Shown here: positions 44,650 to 49,298 of the stretch, one piece after another
How the letters are laid out: each line of letters starts with the position of its first letter
Numbering within the stretch: position 1 is the stretch's first letter
NCBI RefSeq assembly: GCF_001509485.1
Contig: NZ_LLZI01000270.1
Coordinates: forward strand, 1 to 49,298
DNA from: Streptomyces sp. NRRL F-4489
Lineage (GTDB): Bacteria; Actinomycetota; Actinomycetes; Streptomycetales; Streptomycetaceae
Direction: 5' to 3'
Length of the DNA stretch: 49,298 bases
The notes under the pieces: model-generated
Database searches by the model: none
Told to the model about the DNA's origin: nothing
What the model saw: the letters and a program-made list of their open reading frames with translations, nothing else
Made by a program: the position numbers and the translations under genes

Positions 44650-47177
44650 GCGACGGCGCACCGGTCGACCCCTCCGAAGTACCGGTCTTCACCGGCGACC
44701 TCGACCTCCTCGAATCCAAGGTCAAGTCCCTCTCCCACGGCGGCCCCAAGGTCGAAACCGCCGGCTCGGCCGTCCACACCTCCTTCGGCGGCCTGTCCGC
44801 CTTCTACAAGGCGCCCGAGGCCGAGCAACTCTTCGCCGTCACCAAACCCGTAGCGGACACCGCCCGCGACGTCAGCCACGACATGCGGGTCATCGCCGGC
44901 GCCCTGGGCACCTACGCCCACGAGATCCGGCCTCTGGTCAACCAGCTCAAGCAGCTCCAACAGGACGCCGCCGACTTCCGCCACAAGGTCGAGGGCAGCG
45001 ACGACGACTGGCGCGAAGACAGCGACCTGATCGAGGAGAATCTGGCCCGCCGCAACAAGATCGCCCAGGTCTGGGCCGCGTTCCAGGCAGCCGAACGCGA
45101 CTGCCACGCCAAGATCGTCGGCCTGGTCGGCGGCCAGAAACTCCACACCCTCGACGCCGCCCACAAGAGCGGCTACGGCTACGACGCCAAAACCCTCACC
45201 CACTCCCCAAGCCTGCCCTGGGGCGAGGCGGTCGAGGAATCCGTTCCCTGGTGGAAGGTCTGGGACCACGCCTACGACTTCGGCAAAGGCGTCCTCATCG
45301 ACGGCGCCGGCGGCGCCATCAAAGGGCTGCTCACCCTCGTCGGCGTCGATGGCTGGGACGCCGCCGGAAAGGCATGGAAGGGCCTGGCCAAACTCTCCAC
45401 CACCGCCGGACTCCTCGGCATCATGCCCGCCGCGGCCCCCCTCTACCTGATGACGCCAGGACGCATGCTCCCCTCCTGGTTCCGCGACGCCCGCACCGCG
45501 ATGCTCGAGTCCGGCAAGGCCTTCGTCGCCTGGGACCAATGGCAATCCAACGGCTCCCGCGCCGCCGGCGCCGTCACCTTCAACGTCCTCACCGCCCTCA
45601 TCACCCGAGGCGGCGGCGCCGCCGTCGAAGGCGCGACCAAAGCCGGCGCAGCGGCCAGAGCCGCGTCCATGGCCGGCAAGGTCGGCGAGGCCATCGACCC
45701 CATGACCTACCTCTTCAAGGGCGCAGGCACCGGCGTATCCAAGATCAGCGACGTCATGGCCCACCTGAAGAACACCGGCCATCTCCAGGTCCCGAAAATC
45801 TCAGAGGGGGCCTTCAGTCTGCCCGAAGGCGCCGTCAAGCTCCCGGACGGCACGGTGCAGTTGCCCAAGGGCACCGCCATCCCCGAAGGGGCGACCAAGC
45901 TCCCTGACGACCGGATCAAGCTGCCCGAAGGAACCGTCGACCTCCCACCGAACACGGTGAAGGACCCGGCCACCGGAAAGTACATGAGCGGCAGAGGCGA
46001 CCTCTACAACGAGGACGGCACCCTCTTCCAACACGCCGAAGACGCCCCCAAGGCACAAACCACCACCTCCGCCGCGGGCGCGGACACCCCGCGGACCGAG
46101 ACCCCGGTTCGCCAGGAGCAACCGGTCCTGGCCGGAGTCGGCGGACGGGGCGATGACGCCGTACCCGTCGGCTCGGACGTGCCCGGCCGGGCGCACGGCG
46201 GCGTGGGCCCCGGAGGGAGCAGACCGGACGACGGCATCCGCCCGATCTCTGCAACGAATCATGATGGCCCAAGCAGCACCGGGAGCACTCACACGCCCAA
46301 CAACGACCATATCGACGCCTCCCCCTTGGGCGGCCGGGCCAACACGGAGGCCAAACCCGTTGAGTCAGGCCACGGCACGGGGGTCGGGCAGGATGCGGCG
46401 CACCAGGGCGGTCACGGAAACGCGCCATACAGCGGACACGAAGAGCCGACTTCGTCCGATGCCAACTCCGGAGGTGGCGCCGGCTCCGGCCATGACAGCC
46501 ATGGGACGGACGCACCAGGCACCCCTGACGAGCCTTCCGTGCATCTCGAAGGCGATAGCGTTGCTCAACAGCCTCTGGGCAAAATGGCCCCCGAGCAGGA
46601 AGACGCGGTCCTGGCCGCACTTACGGAGTCGAAGGTACCTCCGGCGGACCAGGAACGAATGCTGATTCAGCTCCGAAAGTCGGGCTATGGAGGAGCTGTC
46701 GCCGAATATATCGCAGGCGGACGATTCTCTGACTGCCCAGGATATAAGGATCTCATCTTCCAGGTGAAGCAGAGAGACATGATGCCAGCTGTTCATCAAG
46801 CACTGGAACATGCCGCCGACCTGCAGACCAAGGGTGTAGGTAACATTGAATTCGAGTTGAAGCTACCCGACGAAAATCTCGACTTGGATGTTCTCGTAAG
46901 ATCCGAGAACGGCATCGAGTACGGCGCCCAACTCAAGGATCTGCAGAGTGCCAATGGGATCAAGTCGGCGGTGACGAAGATCGCGAAGGCTCAGCTCGCA
47001 GGACCGGGAGTGAAAGTGAAGGCCGCGATTCTGGACATTGACGATGTCAAGGGATCATTGACAGAGCGCATGTTGAATATTGTCCACCGCGCCGCGGACC
47101 GAACCAATGCCTCTTTTGAGCTACGCTTCAAGGACGGTTCTTTCACCGTATTCCCGACCAATGCAACTAAACCGTAA
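44646..47177 (+). CDS. T7SS-secreted polymorphic toxin with distinct nuclease-like tip
   Basis: An 843-residue protein. Residues 1 to about 505 are collinear with the island toxin, including DLDLLESKVKSLSHGG, FYKAPEAEQLF, VPWWKVWDHAYDFGKGV and the LP-x-G repeats (KLPDDRIKLPEGTVDLPPN). After VLAGVGGRGDD the sequences part. A His/Gly/Ser-rich linker leads to a different C-terminal domain (about 640-843). There, E in NIEFELKLPDE, D748 in LDLDVLV and Q762-L-K764 in YGAQLKDLQS fit the acidic/acidic/Q-x-K core of PD-(D/E)XK-type nucleases as in CDI toxins; this is inference. The tip is visibly less GC-rich than the constant region. Confidence 0.84.
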   Translation: MSDGAPVDPSEVPVFTGDLDLLESKVKSLSHGGPKVETAGSAVHTSFGGLSAFYKAPEAEQLFAVTKPVADTARDVSHDMRVIAGALGTYAHEIRPLVNQLKQLQQDAADFRHKVEGSDDDWREDSDLIEENLARRNKIAQVWAAFQAAERDCHAKIVGLVGGQKLHTLDAAHKSGYGYDAKTLTHSPSLPWGEAVEESVPWWKVWDHAYDFGKGVLIDGAGGAIKGLLTLVGVDGWDAAGKAWKGLAKLSTTAGLLGIMPAAAPLYLMTPGRMLPSWFRDARTAMLESGKAFVAWDQWQSNGSRAAGAVTFNVLTALITRGGGAAVEGATKAGAAARAASMAGKVGEAIDPMTYLFKGAGTGVSKISDVMAHLKNTGHLQVPKISEGAFSLPEGAVKLPDGTVQLPKGTAIPEGATKLPDDRIKLPEGTVDLPPNTVKDPATGKYMSGRGDLYNEDGTLFQHAEDAPKAQTTTSAAGADTPRTETPVRQEQPVLAGVGGRGDDAVPVGSDVPGRAHGGVGPGGSRPDDGIRPISATNHDGPSSTGSTHTPNNDHIDASPLGGRANTEAKPVESGHGTGVGQDAAHQGGHGNAPYSGHEEPTSSDANSGGGAGSGHDSHGTDAPGTPDEPSVHLEGDSVAQQPLGKMAPEQEDAVLAALTESKVPPADQERMLIQLRKSGYGGAVAEYIAGGRFSDCPGYKDLIFQVKQRDMMPAVHQALEHAADLQTKGVGNIEFELKLPDENLDLDVLVRSENGIEYGAQLKDLQSANGIKSAVTKIAKAQLAGPGVKVKAAILDIDDVKGSLTERMLNIVHRAADRTNASFELRFKDGSFTVFPTNATKP

Positions 47178-47186
47178 GGAAAGTCC

Positions 47187-47831
47187 ATGCCGACTCTGAT
47201 GCGCGCACCAAAGGAATGCGGATCATGGTTTTGGGATCTTGAGGACGTGACCGGGCCGGGGCTGGAGTCAGCTCTCGAGACGGCTTCGCGCATGTCCGCC
47301 GTTCTGCAGGCGAACGAGTTGCTGAAGCCCGCCTCCTTGGAGTGGAGCTGGTTCGAGGTGGGCAAGGGTGGGATCGGTATCCATACTCGCCTCGACATCG
47401 CGGGGCGCTCACTTGAAGACCCTAAAATCGCGGAACAGGCAAGGGCCTGCCAACCGGTCGGCTACCCGTCAGCAGAGATGTCCGAGATCACCGTGGTCGG
47501 TTCGGGTATTTGGCTCGACGCCGAAGGAAAACCCCATCGCGAACCTCGCCTCGTAGAACTCAGCGTATCTCCCGACGTCATCGGCCCCTCGGCGGAACTC
47601 TCCGTCTACCACGACGTCTGGAGTCTATGTGATTTTCAGGGCAGACCACATCCTGCCGTTCATGAACGCAATGCCCCGCGCCTCGCGGAAGCGCTGCGAC
47701 ATCTGGATGACATGCTGGGGGTCTTGGCCGAGCCAGGGGAGCCGACCTATTTCGGCGTCGCCGAGGGCCACGGCCTCAAGGCTCCCGACATCATTGACGG
47801 GCTCGGGCCAAATTTGACTGACCTGCTATGA
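47187..47831 (+). CDS. Hypothetical protein, candidate immunity to the preceding toxin
   Basis: A 214-residue soluble protein starting MPTLMRAPKECGSWFWDLED, with SLEWSWFEVGKGGIGIHTRL and HDVWSLCDFQGRPHPAVHER. No family was recognised. AAGGAAAG lies just before the ATG and only 9 bases separate it from the toxin stop, so it is translated with the toxin and is most simply its antidote. Codon use is as AT-leaning as in the toxin tip, consistent with joint acquisition. Confidence 0.7.
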   Translation: MPTLMRAPKECGSWFWDLEDVTGPGLESALETASRMSAVLQANELLKPASLEWSWFEVGKGGIGIHTRLDIAGRSLEDPKIAEQARACQPVGYPSAEMSEITVVGSGIWLDAEGKPHREPRLVELSVSPDVIGPSAELSVYHDVWSLCDFQGRPHPAVHERNAPRLAEALRHLDDMLGVLAEPGEPTYFGVAEGHGLKAPDIIDGLGPNLTDLL

Positions 47832-48765
47832 CATAATCCAAATTCAACGGTCCACGCGATCCCACTCAGAAATGCACTGAGCGGCGAGAACCGGGAAGCC
47901 AGGCACAGCATGGCACCCAAGAGTCTGGTGTAAGGCATGGAAGTCGGTAGGAGCGGGACTTATTCCAACCTAAACGCGGAGGCCCGATAGCGCTCGGATA
48001 TGGCTCGTCCATTGCCGACACGCGTCCATGTTCAAGAGGGCGAGCCGTACTGGTCGATGGTGTGCGCGAGACCGGATTCCTTGACCAGAGAGAACCGGTG
48101 TGCCGAGGATCGCGTGGCGTGTTCCTCGACCGGTTCGCCGACCCGTTCGGTGACGGCCAGTGCCATCGCCTTGGTCATCTCGCCAAGCCGCTACCGCAGA
48201 CCACCTACCTATGCTCTTTGCGTGCGATGAGCCGGCGACTCCATCTCGGTAAGCGACGGAAACGGGTTGACCACCTCGGGCCGCTGCCCTCACATCACGG
48301 AACGGCGGGCGACCGAGAAACCCACCCGCCAGGTTCGGCGACCTTTATTCCACAAGTACGGTGTGACTCCGCAAGGGAGTCGAAGGCGCGCCGGACAAGG
48401 CTTCGGGGCGCTGAGCCGCACTTCCCCGTCGGCGATCGGGCGGGACTCGGGGGATCGTCAGTTGGCGACGCGGGGACAGCCACGTCGTCATGATGCCGAT
48501 GCGGCGGGACGCCCAGATCGACACCGCGCGGCGTGTCTCCAACCCCTCGGCACGAGGAGCAGTCACTGGGCGGAACGTCAAGCCGGCCGCGGTAGCCACC
48601 GCAACGAGCGCGTGGAATTCCTGCGATTCCGACTTTCGGTGGGCTCCCGCTATTGCTCTGTTGAAGGTGGGCCGGCGCGGCGTTCCAGACGTCGGTTGCC
48701 CGTTGGTGATGGCCAGCGCGCCGAGCCCGGAGCACATTCAGGTCTCGTGGGTGTCGTAATAGCGG
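47832..48765. other. Gene-poor, probably decayed region
   Basis: About 930 bases between the candidate immunity gene and the cupin terminator. The first 170 bases are AT-rich. Apart from the short minus-strand frame at 48032-48178, translations on both strands lack a consistent coding signal. A minus-strand stretch near 48540-48640 (FHALVAVATAAGLTFRP) looks faintly protein-like and may be a remnant. Confidence 0.4.
48032..48178 (-). CDS. Short hypothetical ORF or gene remnant
   Basis: 48 residues beginning MTKAMALAVTERVGEPVEEH and ending HTIDQYGSPS. Third-position GC is high and amino-acid use is protein-like, unlike the surroundings. GGCGAG directly before the ATG is a weak ribosome site at poor spacing. 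It may be the 3' end of a lost gene. No family is recognised. Confidence 0.3.
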   Translation of the reverse strand: MTKAMALAVTERVGEPVEEHATRSSAHRFSLVKESGLAHTIDQYGSPS

Positions 48766-48797
48766 CGGATGTCCCGGGCTGCGGCCCGGGACATCCG
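48766..48797. terminator. Terminator of the cupin gene
   Basis: A perfect 14-bp stem, CGGATGTCCCGGGC (48766-48779) and GCCCGGGACATCCG (48784-48797), with a TGCG loop. It lies 15 bases beyond the stop of the minus-strand cupin gene. Confidence 0.85.
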
Positions 48798-48812
48798 TAT
48801 GTGCGGTAGGGG

Positions 48813-49226
48813 TCAATTGCTGCGGCGGCGGGGGGCGTTGTATTGGGAGGTCGTGACGGGGGTGGACCAGTGGGTTTCGGGGGTGTGGTCGGGGGTGGTT
48901 TCCCAGAGGGCGAGGTGTTCCATGAAGTGGTTGGGGGTGGCGCCGTGCCAGTGTTCCTCGTGGGGCGGGCAGCTGATGGTTTCGCCGGGGTGGGCTTCGA
49001 GGACGGTGCCGTCGCGGGTGCCGATGAGGGCGATGCCGGAGGTGATGTGGAGGGTCTGGCCCACAGCGTGGGAGTGCCAGTTGGTGCGGGCGCCCGGGGC
49101 GAAGCGGACGAGGTTGGCTCGCATCCGGGACGGTTCCTGGCCGGTGACGATGACGTCCCACCAGACGTCTCCGGTGAACCAGTCGGCCGGGGCCTTGCTG
49201 GTGGGCTGGCGCTGGATGAAGTGCAT
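48813..49226 (-). CDS. Cupin domain protein
   Basis: A 137-residue single-domain cupin. Motif 1 is FAPGARTNWHSHAVGQTLHI, with the H-x-H pair and a downstream T/H position; motif 2 is PGETISCPPHEEHWHGATPN with a metal-binding histidine. Length and the VWWDVIVTG start resemble the small carboxymuconolactone-decarboxylase-associated or quercetinase-like cupins, often acting on small organic acids; the substrate is unknown. GAAAGG precedes the ATG at 49226 by about 7 bases. Confidence 0.86.
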   Translation of the reverse strand: MHFIQRQPTSKAPADWFTGDVWWDVIVTGQEPSRMRANLVRFAPGARTNWHSHAVGQTLHITSGIALIGTRDGTVLEAHPGETISCPPHEEHWHGATPNHFMEHLALWETTPDHTPETHWSTPVTTSQYNAPRRRSN

Positions 49227-49298
49227 GGGGGTGCCTTTCGGTCCGATCGGTCCGATATGGGAGTGGGGTGGGGGGTGGTAATTCGTGTGGTGGGTGGG

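Noticed and set aside
48240..48740. Protein-coding gene between the immunity gene and the cupin gene
   Set aside because: Frames on both strands are Arg/Pro/Ser-rich, with no ribosome site or family pattern; only faint remnants are visible.

Overview
The window looks like chromosome of a Streptomyces or close relative. Coding DNA is very GC-rich with strong third-position GC bias, many starts are GTG, and the content is typical of the genus: DUF1059 and DUF1918 proteins, a MocR/EamA pair, an actinobacterial type VII secretion (ESX) locus with DUF6177 and DUF6507 partners, and two copies of the 14-bp Streptomyces parS palindrome.

Layout. 1-8.6 kb is ordinary core chromosome: a DUF1059 protein, a LuxR-type regulator, an internally deleted cysteine-synthase-like gene, a GNAT acetyltransferase, 42-bp tandem repeats, two parS sites, a divergent MocR regulator/EamA exporter pair sharing an operator, a DUF1918 protein, a family 10-like glycosyl hydrolase and a 3-hydroxybutyryl-CoA dehydrogenase (hbd). 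8.5-19.4 kb is best read as an integrative element inserted in the 3' end of hbd. A 33-bp identical core lies at both ends, the last 36 codons of hbd are duplicated beyond the element, and a tyrosine-integrase remnant sits next to the right end. Its cargo is a cut-down ESX effector cassette: a deletion-fusion remnant of eccC, DUF6177, two small ESX proteins, DUF6507, a 972-residue T7SS toxin ending in a PD-(D/E)XK-like nuclease, and two Imm49-type immunity genes, the second damaged. An IS5-type element carrying an acetyltransferase gene has cut off the front of the integrase.

19.4-20.4 kb is decayed sequence. 20.5-34.2 kb, on the minus strand, holds a secreted lytic transglycosylase, a hypothetical gene, a SUKH immunity gene and a 3,534-residue WapA/Rhs-type secreted toxin with three LamG-like domains and a C-terminal HNH/NS-like nuclease. 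34.6-47.8 kb is the resident ESX locus: a small membrane protein, EccD, an EspI/MinD-like ATPase, EccC (frameshifted near its C-terminus), DUF6177, two ESX small proteins, DUF6507, a second T7SS toxin sharing about 500 N-terminal residues with the island toxin but with a different nuclease-like tip, and a candidate immunity gene. The window ends with a cupin gene and its terminator.

How it fits together. The two ESX cassettes have the same effector-side gene order and equal gene lengths (472, 110, 103 and 150 residues) with an ATGA-coupled toxin; only the resident copy keeps membrane machinery. The simplest model is that the mobile island delivers an alternative toxin/immunity payload that would depend on a resident ESX channel. 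No eccB, eccE or mycP is visible here. Both eccC copies are broken at the same left breakpoint, which is either shared decay or a sequencing/assembly problem.
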